Shown: positions 17,689 to 26,918 of the stretch, in pieces
How the letters are laid out: every line of letters starts with the position of its first letter
Position numbering within the stretch: the stretch's first letter is position 1
DNA from: Pseudomonadota bacterium
Lineage (GTDB): Bacteria > Pseudomonadota > Gammaproteobacteria > Burkholderiales > Thiobacillaceae
NCBI GenBank assembly: GCA_029558905.1
Contig: JAKQCX010000005.1
Location: 124,001 to 188,000, forward strand
Direction of reading: 5' to 3'
DNA length: 64,000 nt
Translations under genes and position numbers: made by a program
Notes under the pieces: model-generated
The model's input: only the letters and a program-made list of their open reading frames with translations
Told to the model about the DNA's origin: nothing
Database searches by the model: none

Positions 17689-17792
17689 CTTGTTCACCTG
17701 TTGCGTGAATGTGTAATGACGCACGGGTTCAATTTATACACCATCAACAATACATCTGTCGTTCTGAGGGGGATAGAGAAGACGTCCGGAAT

Positions 17793-18386
17793 CTAGCGAC
17801 GCTTTGGTTTTCCTCCGGCCAGCTCTTCGATGCATGCCTTCTGTTTGGCCAGTTTCTGCTTGGCCTGGTCGACCATGTGCTGGTGGAAAGCCAGCGAATG
17901 CAGGCTAGGGCGTGTGAGCTTGTTCTTCCATCTGGTCAAGGTGGAGACAGAGGTTCCGAGCAACGCGGCGAGCTGGCCGTTGTCTTCATAGGGCACGCCG
18001 AGTGCCTTTGCCCAACTGGCCAGGATGACAGGCATCTCCAGCCCTTCGTATTTCTTGCGATTGGATTCCTGGGCCTCACCATTATTCGCTGCCAACTCCC
18101 GTGCGGCCGTCATGACCCATTCGGGTATGCTTCCGGCACGGCCATACTCGTAGGACGACAGGCGGGGGACACCGATACCCAGTTCTTCCGCGAATTGGGC
18201 TTGCGACAAGCCAAGCTTCAGGCGGATGTTCACCAACTCCTGATGTTCCGGCGACAAGCTTCTTTTTACGGCCGGCTTCTTCTCGATGTCCGGCAGGCGG
18301 GGCGGAGTCGGGGCGGGGGAGTCCGACTCCTTCACGCAAGGCAGTAGCAGGGCGGCCTGTGTTTGTGGTGGGCGTTGGTTGTTCAT
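17793..18386 (-). CDS. XRE-type helix-turn-helix regulator
   Basis: 197 residues. A Pro-rich N-terminus precedes the helix-turn-helix RLKLGLSQAQFAEELGIGVPRLSSYEYG (cited by its parts around residues 53-82). A second possible helix-turn-helix, NGQLAALLGTSVSTLTRWKN, occurs at about 135-155. Two DNA-binding units in one chain are unusual for this size. A GTATC-CC-GATAC palindrome 33 bp upstream of the start (18419-18430) is a candidate autoregulatory operator. Confidence 0.7.
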   Translation of the reverse strand: MNNQRPPQTQAALLLPCVKESDSPAPTPPRLPDIEKKPAVKRSLSPEHQELVNIRLKLGLSQAQFAEELGIGVPRLSSYEYGRAGSIPEWVMTAARELAANNGEAQESNRKKYEGLEMPVILASWAKALGVPYEDNGQLAALLGTSVSTLTRWKNKLTRPSLHSLAFHQHMVDQAKQKLAKQKACIEELAGGKPKRR

Positions 18387-18722
18387 CGCGGCATTATATG
18401 GGCGTGATCTGGTTTCTTGTATCCCGATACGCCTATCAATAAATTGGATGCATGGTTGAGGGCATGATCAACTGGCCATAGGGAGCCATCGGTCAAGTCG
18501 GTTTCGGTGGGCTCGCTGTCATCGTCGTGAGTCGCCGTTTGCAACGTTCAGGTCCAGCTAGATCGTTGGGATCGAGGCCTCCAGTTCCAAGGAGGCACAG
18601 GCAAAGTGCTTGGTGAATCGGGACACGTCTTTGGCCAGTCAATCTCGTCATTATTGGCCGGCGCGATGCTCATGGCTTAGGCAACGAATTACCACCTGCT
18701 ATCGAAGGCGTGCTGGTAGGCC
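18387..18722. other. Gap with a GTATC-CC-GATAC palindrome
   Basis: 336 bases without a supportable gene. The perfect 12-bp palindrome at 18419-18430 lies close to the start of the leftward XRE gene and may be its operator. An AAGGAGG at about 18590 is not followed by a convincing frame. Confidence 0.4.
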
Positions 18723-19040
18723 TCAGGTCCTATGGGCTTGCTGGTCATTCTCGGCATCCTGAATCGCATCGCCAATCCGAACGAATTGCTCGCGCAGTAC
18801 CAGTCTGCCGGGGGTGTCTGGAATGATGCCGTCCGCCAACATGGCCAATGTGACCAGACCGATCTCATAGGCATGAACGGGGTACTTGTTGATGGCGGAC
18901 TCGGCTCGATCCACCAGCTCGGTCGGGCTGAACACGCACGGAACCCGCTTGTGCGTGGCGATGCCCATCGTCTCGGCGGCGACCGCCACCATGTAAGGTA
19001 CTTCATCGAATTGTGTGATGTATTCAACTGGATCAACCAC
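18723..19040 (-). CDS. Hypothetical protein, 105 residues
   Basis: The start is a GTG at 19040 with AGGAG about seven bases upstream, which decides the frame over a longer overlapping one. The product is soluble and mildly acidic, with segments YMVAVAAETMGIATHKRVPC and HAYEIGLVTLAMLADGIIPD. No domain is recognised. It stands alone, flanked by gene-poor gaps on both sides. Confidence 0.5.
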   Translation of the reverse strand: MVDPVEYITQFDEVPYMVAVAAETMGIATHKRVPCVFSPTELVDRAESAINKYPVHAYEIGLVTLAMLADGIIPDTPGRLVLREQFVRIGDAIQDAENDQQAHRT

Positions 19041-19418
19041 TTTTTTCTCCTGAAAATCGCATAAAAGCGACAGCTCCCTATCGTTTTCTGATTTACCTCC
19101 ACGTTGTCGGTCTGATGGCGATGACCATCTTTCGTGTCATTGGGCTGTGGCTTCGGGGCTCCTGATGAAGACAACGGTTATGTGATCCGGGAATGAATGG
19201 GCGACCGATTGTGTCGATGTGCCTCTCGATGTTCGTCGTAACGACGTTTGATAAATGTGTCCTATTGCACGGAGTGGTAATTTATCACGAGGACTCAAGG
19301 AAATGACACCGCGCAGGCGTGTAATCACTTGGCATCCTGATCGAGAGTCGCCTGCTCATCAATTTGTCTGGTCAAGCAGGGGAGTGCAGCAGGGGTGGTG
19401 GCTGGCTGCCTGACCGGG
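19041..19418. other. Gene-poor gap
   Basis: 378 bases in which I see no convincing coding frame, RNA gene or repeat. A 63-codon leftward frame at 19137-19328 has no recognisable features or ribosome-binding site. Confidence 0.4.
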
Positions 19419-19646
19419 CTACGAACCCTCAATCACCCGCGCCACGTCACCGTGGCATTCGGCGCACTTGCCTACCAGCAGCAGGTCGCCGCCCTTGATG
19501 GTGCCGCTGAAATTGGTGATCGTCACTTCATGACGGCACCGTCCGCACCAGACATTGGCCAGCAGGCGCTGGCGGATCTGAACCGGAATCGATTCCCAGC
19601 GTTGGCGAGCTGGTGGGGTGAAATTTGGAAGCGATTCAATACCCAT
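19419..19646 (-). CDS. Small zinc-ribbon-like protein
   Basis: 75 residues with two cysteine pairs, CGRC near residue 34 and CAEC near residue 61, that could form a zinc ribbon. A glycine-rich turn (GTIKGGDLLLVGKC) precedes the second pair. It starts three bases downstream of the YafQ-like stop on the same strand, so it is probably co-transcribed with the dinJ/yafQ pair. No catalytic residues are evident. A nucleic-acid-binding or scaffold role is possible. Confidence 0.6.
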   Translation of the reverse strand: MGIESLPNFTPPARQRWESIPVQIRQRLLANVWCGRCRHEVTITNFSGTIKGGDLLLVGKCAECHGDVARVIEGS

Positions 19647-19649
19647 GGC

Positions 19650-19997
19650 CTATTCCTCGAACAGTTCTGAGTGGGTACCAGCACGCACAAAGATAATGGC
19701 GTTGCCATCCAGCCGGTAGATCAGCAGGAAGTCGCCGCCGATGTGACACTCGCGGTGGTCGGCCCAGTCGCCTTTCAACGGATGGTCTAACCACTCGGGG
19801 CCCAGGGGCGAATCGTTGGCAATGAGCAACAGCATCGCCTCCTTCAACCGCTTCAGGTCGTAGCGCCCCGAGCGGGAGAGGCGTTCCCAGTCTTTAAGGA
19901 AGGCCTTGGTGTAATCGCACGCCTTGGGCGGCGTTGCCCGCTTACTGCTGGCGGGTTTTTTTGTTGCCGCCGACACGTGCGTCTTCGAGGTCATCAA
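19650..19997 (-). CDS. yafQ: YafQ-family mRNA interferase toxin
   Basis: 115 residues. The YafQ/RelE fold is marked by YTKAFLKDWERLSRSGRYDL, PLKGDWADHRECHIGGDFLLIY and a final RAGTHSELF, whose histidine matches the catalytic region of YafQ. A basic, low-complexity extension of about 25 residues precedes the domain and overlaps the dinJ C-terminus by 56 bp. YafQ enzymes cut ribosome-bound mRNA. The neighbouring DinJ-like protein is the expected inhibitor. Confidence 0.88.
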   Translation of the reverse strand: MMTSKTHVSAATKKPASSKRATPPKACDYTKAFLKDWERLSRSGRYDLKRLKEAMLLLIANDSPLGPEWLDHPLKGDWADHRECHIGGDFLLIYRLDGNAIIFVRAGTHSELFEE

Positions 19998-20244
19998 TCA
20001 ATGCATCAGCAGAGTCAAAACGGGCGGCACGGGCCTTGGCCATTGCGCGGGCTTCTTCCATTGCCGCACGGGTCTGGGCGTTGGGCACCTTAAGTTCCAG
20101 CGGGAAGGCTTGGTCATTGACCACGCGTTTGAGCAGGATGCGTACGGCATCCGACACTGACAGCCCCATGGCTGCCAGTGCTTCGCTGGCTTGCGTTTTG
20201 ATTTCGTCGTCTACCCGGACGTGTAGCATCGTGGAATGGGCCAT
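19942..20244 (-). CDS. dinJ: DinJ/RelB-family antitoxin
   Basis: 100 residues starting MAHSTMLHVRVDDEIKTQA, the ribbon-helix-helix DNA-binding part, followed by MGLSVSDAVRILLKRVV as in DinJ. The C-terminal half binds the toxin, and the last residues (GNKKTRQQ) are encoded in the overlap with yafQ. A perfect TGTATCTC/GAGATACA palindrome 28 bp upstream of the start is the probable operator. Confidence 0.9.
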   Translation of the reverse strand: MAHSTMLHVRVDDEIKTQASEALAAMGLSVSDAVRILLKRVVNDQAFPLELKVPNAQTRAAMEEARAMAKARAARFDSADALIDDLEDARVGGNKKTRQQ

Positions 20245-20271
20245 GATTAGTTCCTCAGTTTGCTTGAATTG

Positions 20272-20291
20272 TGTATCTCTTATGAGATACA
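20272..20291. promoter_or_regulatory. Palindromic operator of the dinJ-yafQ operon
   Basis: TGTATCTC-TTAT-GAGATACA is a perfect inverted repeat with 8-bp arms, 28 bp before the dinJ start codon. DinJ-type ribbon-helix-helix antitoxins repress their operons by binding such sites. Confidence 0.6.
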
Positions 20292-20596
20292 GTCAAGAGG
20301 CGTATGGCAGCGGTGCGACTTGGTGCGAACAGGGGCTCATTGCTGGTGCCAAATCGGTCGGAGTAGGGCAGGCCAGTCGGCGTACAGGACATCCATGAGT
20401 GCCCGCTGTAGTCACTCACCGAGACGAATAGACCTCACTGTCGTATAGTCACGTTTCATGATGCCAGTTCAAGCAATGCCTGGCAGGACCAAGCAACTGC
20501 AAGCAAGTTTTCCCGATGGCACAAAGCATGGTATCAAGCACAAATCGCGATAAATATTCCTTAAGAATCAACATAGTTACATCCTTGTTGATAATA
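20292..20596. other. Non-coding stretch at the ICE/island junction
   Basis: 305 bases without a supportable gene. Its last 30 bases hold an inverted repeat, ATCAACA at 20567-20573 and TGTTGAT at 20586-20592. An equivalent repeat with the same 12-bp spacing precedes the right-hand copy of the 52-bp direct repeat. Confidence 0.5.
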
Positions 20597-20648
20597 GAGT
20601 GGGAATGATTCGGCGTCTTTCAGGGTCGATCGAGATCGATCGAAAAGT
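20597..20648 (+). repeat. Left copy of the 52-bp direct repeat (candidate attL core)
   Basis: It begins GAGTGGGAATGATTCGGCG and ends GATCGATCGAAAAGT, and is identical over 52 bases to the sequence at 51168-51219 in the same orientation. The match ends sharply on the right (GAGCAT versus AGGCCT). Partial similarity continues to the left across an inverted repeat. Confidence 0.85.
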
Positions 20649-20724
20649 GAGCATAAGTTCTTGTCCCGTAAAGAGAACGTCTGTCGAGGTCTATCGACAT
20701 CAATCGGTGGGATGCGCTTCGAGG

Positions 20725-20880
20725 TGACGGTAAATCTGACGGTAGAAATTTGACGCCAGCATCCTCCGAAGTTTTTACCGTCAGCATGAAGTGAAGCCTG
20801 ACGGTAAAAAAAGTCCACTAAAATATTTATAGATCAAGTACTTAGACATTTTGTATCGGCCACTTTTCGGTGACGGTAAA
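20725..20880. repeat. TGACGGTA arm-type repeats inside the left island end
   Basis: Copies of TGACGGTA occur at 20725, 20737 (12 bp apart), 20799 and 20871, with an inverted copy (TTACCGTCA) ending 20783. The copy at 20871 continues as TGACGGTAAAATTC, a string repeated at 50850 near the right end. The arrangement suits arm-type binding sites for the adjacent integrase or for an excisionase. Confidence 0.65.
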
Positions 20881-20905
20881 ATTCCACCGAGAGGAGGGAC
20901 CGCAG

Positions 20906-22165
20906 ATGCTGTCCGATGGCACGCTCAGGGGCATCAAGCCCCAGGCCACCACCTACAAGATTGCCGACCGGGACGGGATGTACGTGACCGTCTCACCGAG
21001 GGGCACGATCACGTTCCGCCTCGACTACCGGCTCAACGGCCGCCGCGAGACGCTCACCATCGGCCGCTACGGCACGAAGGACGGAATCTCGCTTCTCATG
21101 GCGCGCGAGCGCTGCATGGAGGCGAGGAAGGCCATCGCCGAAGGCCTCTCCCCCGCGCAGGAGAAGCAGCGCGACAAGCGCCGACGGTCGGAGGCCCAGA
21201 CCTTCGAGGAATTCACCAAGCGCTGGCTTGACGAGGCCAGGATGGCCGACAGCACCCGGTCGATGCGCAAGAGCATCATCGACCGGGACATCCTGCCAGT
21301 CTTCCGCAACCGCCTGATGGCCGAGATCGGGCCCGAGGACCTGCGCACCCTGTGCGCCAAGATCAAGGCGCGCGGAGCGCCGGCGACGGCCGTGCACGTG
21401 CGCGACATCGTCAAGCAGGTCTTCGGTTTCGCGGCGCTGCACGGTGAGAAGGCGCCGAATCCCGCAGACGAGGTTGGTCCTTCGTCGATCGCCACCTTCG
21501 TGGCCAAGGACCGCGCACTGTCGCCGACCGAGATCCGCATCATGCACCGCGTGCTGGACACCACGGCGACGCTGCCGACCATCCGCCTGGCACTGCGCCT
21601 GATCCTGCTCACGCTGGTGCGCAAGAGCGAGCTGATCGAGGCGACCTGGGACGAGGTCGACTTCGAGAACGCCGTGTGGACGATCCCGAAGAGCCGCATG
21701 AAGGCCGGCAAGCCCCACAACGTGTACCTGTCGCAGCAGGCGCTCGACATCATGGTGGCGCTGCGCACCTGCGCGAGCGGCTCGAAGTTCCTGCTGCCCT
21801 CGCGCTACGACGCCGACCGCTGCATGTCGAAGGCGACCATCAACCGGGTCACGCAAGTCGTCGCGGAGCGCGCCAAGGAAGCGAAGCTGCCGCTGGAGCC
21901 CTTCACCGTGCACGATCTGCGCCGCACCGGCTCGACGATCCTGAACGAGCTCGGCTTCAACAGTGACTGGATCGAGAAGTGCCTGGCCCACGAAGACGGG
22001 CGCTCATCGCGCGGCGTCTACAACAAGGCCGAGTACGCGGAGCAGCGCCGCCACATGCTGCAGGAGTGGGCGGACATGATCGATGCCTGGGTGGCGGGGA
22101 AGTCGCACACGCCGGCGCTGCTGCCACCGACGATGAAGGTGGCAACCACGGCGGCGCCGATCTGA
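20906..22165 (+). CDS. int: Tyrosine recombinase (integrase) of the island
   Basis: 419 residues from the ATG at 20906, chosen because GAGGAGGG precedes it by eight bases. A GTG start at 20870 would lie in the arm repeat. The N-terminal arm-binding domain (about 1-90) resembles DUF4102, with YVTVSPRGTITFRLDY and GRRETLTIGRYG. The catalytic domain shows the Arg in LTLVRKSELIEATWDEVD, HDLRRTG (HxxR), LAHE and the tyrosine in GVYNKAEY. It integrates and excises the island at sites corresponding to the 52-bp repeats. No excisionase gene is recognised beside it, although the AlpA-like regulator further on could serve. Confidence 0.93.
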   Translation: MLSDGTLRGIKPQATTYKIADRDGMYVTVSPRGTITFRLDYRLNGRRETLTIGRYGTKDGISLLMARERCMEARKAIAEGLSPAQEKQRDKRRRSEAQTFEEFTKRWLDEARMADSTRSMRKSIIDRDILPVFRNRLMAEIGPEDLRTLCAKIKARGAPATAVHVRDIVKQVFGFAALHGEKAPNPADEVGPSSIATFVAKDRALSPTEIRIMHRVLDTTATLPTIRLALRLILLTLVRKSELIEATWDEVDFENAVWTIPKSRMKAGKPHNVYLSQQALDIMVALRTCASGSKFLLPSRYDADRCMSKATINRVTQVVAERAKEAKLPLEPFTVHDLRRTGSTILNELGFNSDWIEKCLAHEDGRSSRGVYNKAEYAEQRRHMLQEWADMIDAWVAGKSHTPALLPPTMKVATTAAPI

Positions 22166-22168
22166 GAA

Positions 22169-22942
22169 GTGAAATTGGACGCCGTCCGCGTGCCTGATAC
22201 GCCGCTGCCCGTTGGCGTGGATGGATGCCGTGCAGGGTGGATCGCAGTCTCGGATGTGGGCGGAGGATTGACCTATCGCGTGCACGCGAGCTTCGCCGAG
22301 CTCCTCGCCTCCTCGAGGGCGGCGACGAGCATCCTGGTCGACATTCCGATCGGTCTACCGTGGCGCGACTGTCCGTCGCGTCCCTGCGACCGGCAGGCCC
22401 GTGCGTTGCTGGGACCACGAGCATCGAGTGTGTTCTCGCCACCCTCGCGTCGCGCCTCCAGGGCCGCGAACATCGGCCAGGCTCGCGCGTGGAACGTCGA
22501 CGAAGTCGGTCGCAGCCTGTCGGCTCAGGCCTGGGGGATCTGCAGGAAGATCGTGGAGGTCGATCGTGTCCTGCTGGACGATCCGAGCGCTGCCCGGAAA
22601 GTCTTTGAGGTCCATCCGGAGGTTTGCTTCTTGGGGCTGAACGGCGGCAAGCCGATGCGGCATCGGAAGAGCAAACCGGAGGGCGTCAGGGAGCGCCTTG
22701 CCACGCTATCGGTTTGGCAGCCCGAGGCAAACGATCTTCTGCAAAGAGTTCTTCGCGAGACCCGTCGCCAGGACGTCGGAGCTGACGACGTTCTCGATGC
22801 CCTTGTGGCTCATGTCACTGGACGTGCGGTCGCAGTGGAGCTGCGGCGCCTCGCTGGAGTCCCTTCAGAGGACGACAAAGGCTTGCCAATGCAGATGCTC
22901 TTCCGTGATCACCAGTCGACCCTCGTACCGGCAGGCAGTTGA
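22169..22942 (+). CDS. DUF429-family protein (RNase H-like fold)
   Basis: 257 residues starting at a GTG three bases after the integrase stop. The opening VGVDGCRAGWIAV is the DUF429 signature strand with its aspartate. SILVDIPIGLP supplies a second acidic strand, and DDVLDALVAHVTGR near the C-terminus a third. These acidic positions fit an RNase H-like metal site, but no activity is established for the family. Tight spacing to int suggests co-transcription. It converges with the helicase-like gene 76 bp away. Confidence 0.75.
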   Translation: MKLDAVRVPDTPLPVGVDGCRAGWIAVSDVGGGLTYRVHASFAELLASSRAATSILVDIPIGLPWRDCPSRPCDRQARALLGPRASSVFSPPSRRASRAANIGQARAWNVDEVGRSLSAQAWGICRKIVEVDRVLLDDPSAARKVFEVHPEVCFLGLNGGKPMRHRKSKPEGVRERLATLSVWQPEANDLLQRVLRETRRQDVGADDVLDALVAHVTGRAVAVELRRLAGVPSEDDKGLPMQMLFRDHQSTLVPAGS

Positions 22943-23018
22943 GGGGCTGTTGGTGTTGTCCATCAGGTGACCAAAGTCGTTGCGAGTCGTTGACGCCGGC
23001 CGGAAGCTCCGACACCGC

Positions 23019-26000
23019 TCAATCGAGCGCTTCGCTGTTGCTGAGCAGCAAGGTGTTCAGGAGGTTTAGCTCGTTCGACGCCATGAAGTACCGGTCGTCG
23101 AACACCAGGTCTAGCTTCAGCGGGCTGACCTCGCCGACCGAGGCGGTCCACGGGAACGACTCGTACTTCGGCAACGGGGGCATCACCGCCGAGCCAGCAT
23201 TCAGCGTCCTCCCGAGCGCCTCTTGCCATAACGGCTGGTCGTCGAGCCGAAACGGCTTCCCGTCCTGTGCTGTCTCGGAGAACATGAACTGGTAGTACCC
23301 AGCCGGCACCGCCACCCAGGTGTTCGGAGACTTCAACTCCTTGAGGGTCCGGAACTCGTTGGCGGCGTCGTGCTGCTCCCGCTGTAGCAGCTTGCGCAGG
23401 TTGGCCGCAGGGATGCGCAGCGCCGGCGGAAACTCTCTGTTCTCGTCAATGGCCTTGAGTTGACCCATGAGTGCGCGGCTCGCACGGTTCAACTGCGTCT
23501 CGTGGCCCTCGAACGCAAAGACTTCCTGCTTCTCGAAGCCGGCCCAGTTCTCCACGACAGCCGGACCCGAGAAGCTCACGTGGTCAGGCAGGCTTGTGCC
23601 CTCGTCAGCAGCCACGAGCAGAGAGGTGATCGGTGTCGCCACCAGCTCCACGAGATCGCGCATGCACTCGCTCTTGACCAGCGTTCGTCCGTCCGTCCCG
23701 CGCTTGGCAACGCCGTGAAGCTTCGCCAACGAGAAGATCTCGTCGACGTTGGCTTGAGCACGGCCGGCTAGTGCCTGGAGCTCCTTGCTCTTGCCGTGCT
23801 TCTTGAAGAGCTCGGCCTCCTTCATGAACTGGGAGACGTACTGCGACATCAAGCTGATGAGCTCGTCCAGCCCGACCGCACCAACAGGCACCAGCGCAAT
23901 CTTCTGCCGCAGGTCGGAGTCCCCCGTGATTCGGGTCAGGATGGTCGAGCGCAGCATCACCAGCAATGTCAGAAGGTCGATGGACTGTGCCAACCACTGA
24001 CGCGTGTCGATCCCGTCCTCGGAGACGACGTAGTCGTCGACGGTCATCACCAAGTGCCGCGGCACGTTGTCGCCGGACACCGTCTCGCCAGCACTGTTCT
24101 TGTACCGGCCACGTCCCCGGTAGATGAGTTGGGCGATCTCCATGAGCGCGGCTTCGATGTTGAAGCGCGGCACGCTCGCAATGATCCAGTCGGTCAGGGG
24201 AAACGAAACCCCTCGTGCGCCGGACGACGTCATGAGGAACACACGCGTGGAGTCGCGCGTCTTGGGGCTGACGAGCTTCTTGCGCCGCCAGCCGGGGACC
24301 GACGCGTCGAGGACGTGGACATTGTCGGGATGCAGGTCGTCCGGTGCTTCCTCGAGCAGCATCGCTCGCAGGTCTCGCAGAAAGAGCTTGTCCTGGGCGA
24401 AGTAGATGACCTGTCGCGCACCTGCGGTGAGAGCCTTGAGCACCTCGTCCGCTGCGCTGCGCTTCATCGCCTCGCCCGCCTGATCGCGGATGGCTTCGCG
24501 CGGGGACTGAATCTCTCCTGGGCTGCGCTTCGACTCCTCCAGTCGCAGTGCCGTCATCTTCACCCGGTAGTGGATGTGCAGCTCGCTCGCCGGGAAGCTG
24601 TTCGTCATGACATGCAGCGTCTTGCGCTTGCGCCGGGCGATGCGCACGTCGGTGACAGCGAGTCGAAAGGGCTGTTCGCCGGGGGACTTAGACACCAGTA
24701 CCTTGTCGGGTGTGCTGTCGCCGGCGTTTAGGTACCGTTCGAGAACCACCTCGTTGCCCAGGGAGGCGTCGGAGACGACGAGGGTCACGGTGAACGGGCT
24801 GGCCTCGCCCGCATCTTCAAAGCAGGCCAGGAACTCGTTGTTGAGCCACTCGGCGACCGCGTGGACGAACGGCGCTCCGGCGCCGTCGCCCGCCAGTTCG
24901 TCCACCATAACTACGATGGTCGGCATCTTCGTTGCGAGCTGCCGGCGCTCTTCTCGGCCGGCAGCCTTGGACGCGGGGTTCGCGAAGAGGTTCGACAGCG
25001 CTTCGATGGTTGTCGTGCGGTTGGCCCGCTCTCGGAACCCCTGGAGAGCCGCGGTCAAGACCATGCGGCTGACGTCAGGGTTGAGCTGCAGAAGCTCCTT
25101 GGCGGTCAGTGCCATGCCCTTGAGCACGCCCATGAGCGGTCGGTCCTGGACTAGGTCTTCGTGTTCCGACAGCTGGTCCTTGCGCACCTTGGCCGCTGCG
25201 TGCTCGGCGTCGATTTCCTCCTCGTCCTTGGTGTCCAGAACCAGCAGCGGCGAGTTCGCGGGCTTCACGAGGTCTCGGACCCCGTCGGCCACCACGGCGC
25301 ACGTGACCTTGTGCTTCGTAGCCCGGCCCAACTCGACCTGCTTGGCATGCCAGCGCTCCGCGGAGGCGATGAGTTGGGCGTTTGTGGTGAGTGTCAGGAT
25401 CCCCGTCGGCTGGCCCCCATCGCCACGCGCCAGGCTCTCCGTCACTTCACGGTTGATGACCACCCGCGGGCTCACGTAAAGGAAGAGGAAACCGTCCGAC
25501 TTCAGGCTGAGGTGCTTGCGGATGGCCGTGGTCTTGCCGATACCTGGGTTGCCCTCCAGGGCCAGCACGTTGAGCGCGCCACGTTCGGAACGCTTCAACC
25601 CGGCGACGATGGCTGCCGCGTGCATGTCGCGCAGCGAGAGGGCCGGCCTGCCTTGAGCGAACTCGCGCATCACAGCACCCACGACCTCGCGTGCTGACGC
25701 ACCAAAGTATTCCTGCAGCGGCTCGGTCTCATCGACCATTGCCATCGCTGCGTCCAGCGTGAACTCCTGGGCGGGGTTCGAGAACTTCGGCACGGTTTCG
25801 TCGAGGTTGAAGGCGAAGTCTTCTCCGGGCTGGAGCGCCGTTTCCGGCAGGCGCTTGAACTCCTTGCGGAGCCGCGGCGGCAGCTTGGCGACCATGCCCT
25901 TGAACACCGCTTCCACTTGGGCTTCCAAGGCCGCCTCGTCGTCTTCGGCCAACTTGGCTGTCTCGCGATACGCCCGCCCCATCTGGGACATCAGCTTGCC

Positions 26001-26918
26001 GCGCGGCTCCGGCTCGCTCCCCGGGACAAAGCGGGCTGCCAGGCTCTCGAGCCCATTGGGGGTGACGGCCAGCGCGCGCGCGGTGCATGCCTTGTTCAGG
26101 AGCCCCTGCTTCTGCAACAGTCGGACCGTCGCCTCCGCGTAGGAACTGGCCTGGCACAACTTGTACAGAGGCTTGTCGTGCGAAGTCAGCGCACCGAGGT
26201 AGTTCTTGATGTCGCCGGACAGCTCGAACGACTCGCCGTCGACCTCGGCGGTCACACGGGAGAAGACGCTGCGGGAGTCAACGATGCGCCGATGCCGCAT
26301 CAACTCGTCCAGATGGGCACCTTGTTCTCGGAAGTCATGCAACTGCGGCGGCATGCTGTACGAGTACTCCTGGACAAGTACGTAGTCGTCGCGCGAGTCC
26401 GTGCCGGTGAGCCACAGCGTGAAGTCCGAGTTGGCTGGTTGCCCCTTTCGTGACCAGTCGGAATCCACGAGGCCGGTCAACCCGAACTCCTCGTAGAAAG
26501 CCTGGCGTGTCTCGGCGCGCGCAGACTGCTCGAGCGTCGAGTCCCCCGGCAAGGTCAGCGGACACCAGAGAGCCCGGACCTTGAGGTCGGCCGGATTCTT
26601 GAAGTGGGACTTGACCTGCTTCAGGTAGGCGCGCATAGCCGTGTAGCCGACGCCATACGCTGTCAGCGCCAAGTGGCGCACGGCGGCGTTGACGACATCG
26701 CGACCCGCTGGGTCGATGATGTCCAGCTCGCGGGACAGCTGTCGGGAAACCTCGAGCAGCTTTGTTTTGTTCCAGCGGACCAGCCCGGGACGATCGCGCG
26801 GCACGAGGCCTTGTTCAATCAGGCAGGCCAAGACACCGCGCTTGACGAGCACCTCGTAGGCCTGCCCCCAGAGCACCGCCTGCTGCTGGAAGCTGAGTTC
26901 CGTCACCGCTTCCATCAC
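23019..26918 (-). CDS. Large helicase-like ATPase of an unrecognised two-gene system
   Basis: 1,299 residues (GTG at 26918, or the adjoining ATG at 26915). Walker A GNPGIGKTTAIRKH is near residue 452. A Walker-B-like strand IVVMVDELAGDGAG is near 670. The second half has SSGARGVSFPLTDWIIAS near 900 and AQLIYRGRGRYKN near 935, which resemble SF2 helicase motifs V and VI with the arginine finger. The N-terminal 300 residues contain SDFTLWLTG and VLVQEYSYSM, loosely like a D-QxS/E nuclease core; this is speculative. It overlaps the upstream 1,042-residue gene (TGATG), so the two are coupled. I cannot name the family. An anti-phage or DNA-processing role is inferred from the island context. Confidence 0.75.
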   Translation of the reverse strand: MMEAVTELSFQQQAVLWGQAYEVLVKRGVLACLIEQGLVPRDRPGLVRWNKTKLLEVSRQLSRELDIIDPAGRDVVNAAVRHLALTAYGVGYTAMRAYLKQVKSHFKNPADLKVRALWCPLTLPGDSTLEQSARAETRQAFYEEFGLTGLVDSDWSRKGQPANSDFTLWLTGTDSRDDYVLVQEYSYSMPPQLHDFREQGAHLDELMRHRRIVDSRSVFSRVTAEVDGESFELSGDIKNYLGALTSHDKPLYKLCQASSYAEATVRLLQKQGLLNKACTARALAVTPNGLESLAARFVPGSEPEPRGKLMSQMGRAYRETAKLAEDDEAALEAQVEAVFKGMVAKLPPRLRKEFKRLPETALQPGEDFAFNLDETVPKFSNPAQEFTLDAAMAMVDETEPLQEYFGASAREVVGAVMREFAQGRPALSLRDMHAAAIVAGLKRSERGALNVLALEGNPGIGKTTAIRKHLSLKSDGFLFLYVSPRVVINREVTESLARGDGGQPTGILTLTTNAQLIASAERWHAKQVELGRATKHKVTCAVVADGVRDLVKPANSPLLVLDTKDEEEIDAEHAAAKVRKDQLSEHEDLVQDRPLMGVLKGMALTAKELLQLNPDVSRMVLTAALQGFRERANRTTTIEALSNLFANPASKAAGREERRQLATKMPTIVVMVDELAGDGAGAPFVHAVAEWLNNEFLACFEDAGEASPFTVTLVVSDASLGNEVVLERYLNAGDSTPDKVLVSKSPGEQPFRLAVTDVRIARRKRKTLHVMTNSFPASELHIHYRVKMTALRLEESKRSPGEIQSPREAIRDQAGEAMKRSAADEVLKALTAGARQVIYFAQDKLFLRDLRAMLLEEAPDDLHPDNVHVLDASVPGWRRKKLVSPKTRDSTRVFLMTSSGARGVSFPLTDWIIASVPRFNIEAALMEIAQLIYRGRGRYKNSAGETVSGDNVPRHLVMTVDDYVVSEDGIDTRQWLAQSIDLLTLLVMLRSTILTRITGDSDLRQKIALVPVGAVGLDELISLMSQYVSQFMKEAELFKKHGKSKELQALAGRAQANVDEIFSLAKLHGVAKRGTDGRTLVKSECMRDLVELVATPITSLLVAADEGTSLPDHVSFSGPAVVENWAGFEKQEVFAFEGHETQLNRASRALMGQLKAIDENREFPPALRIPAANLRKLLQREQHDAANEFRTLKELKSPNTWVAVPAGYYQFMFSETAQDGKPFRLDDQPLWQEALGRTLNAGSAVMPPLPKYESFPWTASVGEVSPLKLDLVFDDRYFMASNELNLLNTLLLSNSEALD

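Larger units (their letters stand above)
1..20566. mobile_element. One end of an integrative and conjugative element (partial)
   Basis: Between about 6.6 and 14.0 kb lies a leftward run of genes typical of PFL_4669/STY4528-class integrative and conjugative elements: ssb, DUF3158, PFL_4669, STY4528-type replication protein, DUF2857, ParB and ParA. Accessory genes flank it: a Wadjet-like operon on the left, and AbiE and DinJ/YafQ toxin-antitoxin pairs on the right. No conjugation (type IV secretion) genes or integrase of this element lie in the window, so its other end must be to the left. The ParA end of such elements usually lies near one attachment site, which fits the abrupt change to another element near 20.6 kb. 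The exact right end is not determined. Confidence 0.75.

Noticed and set aside
20597..20648. tRNA or tmRNA 3' end as the integration site
   Set aside because: The 52-bp repeat has no T-loop sequence, acceptor pairing or CCA context.
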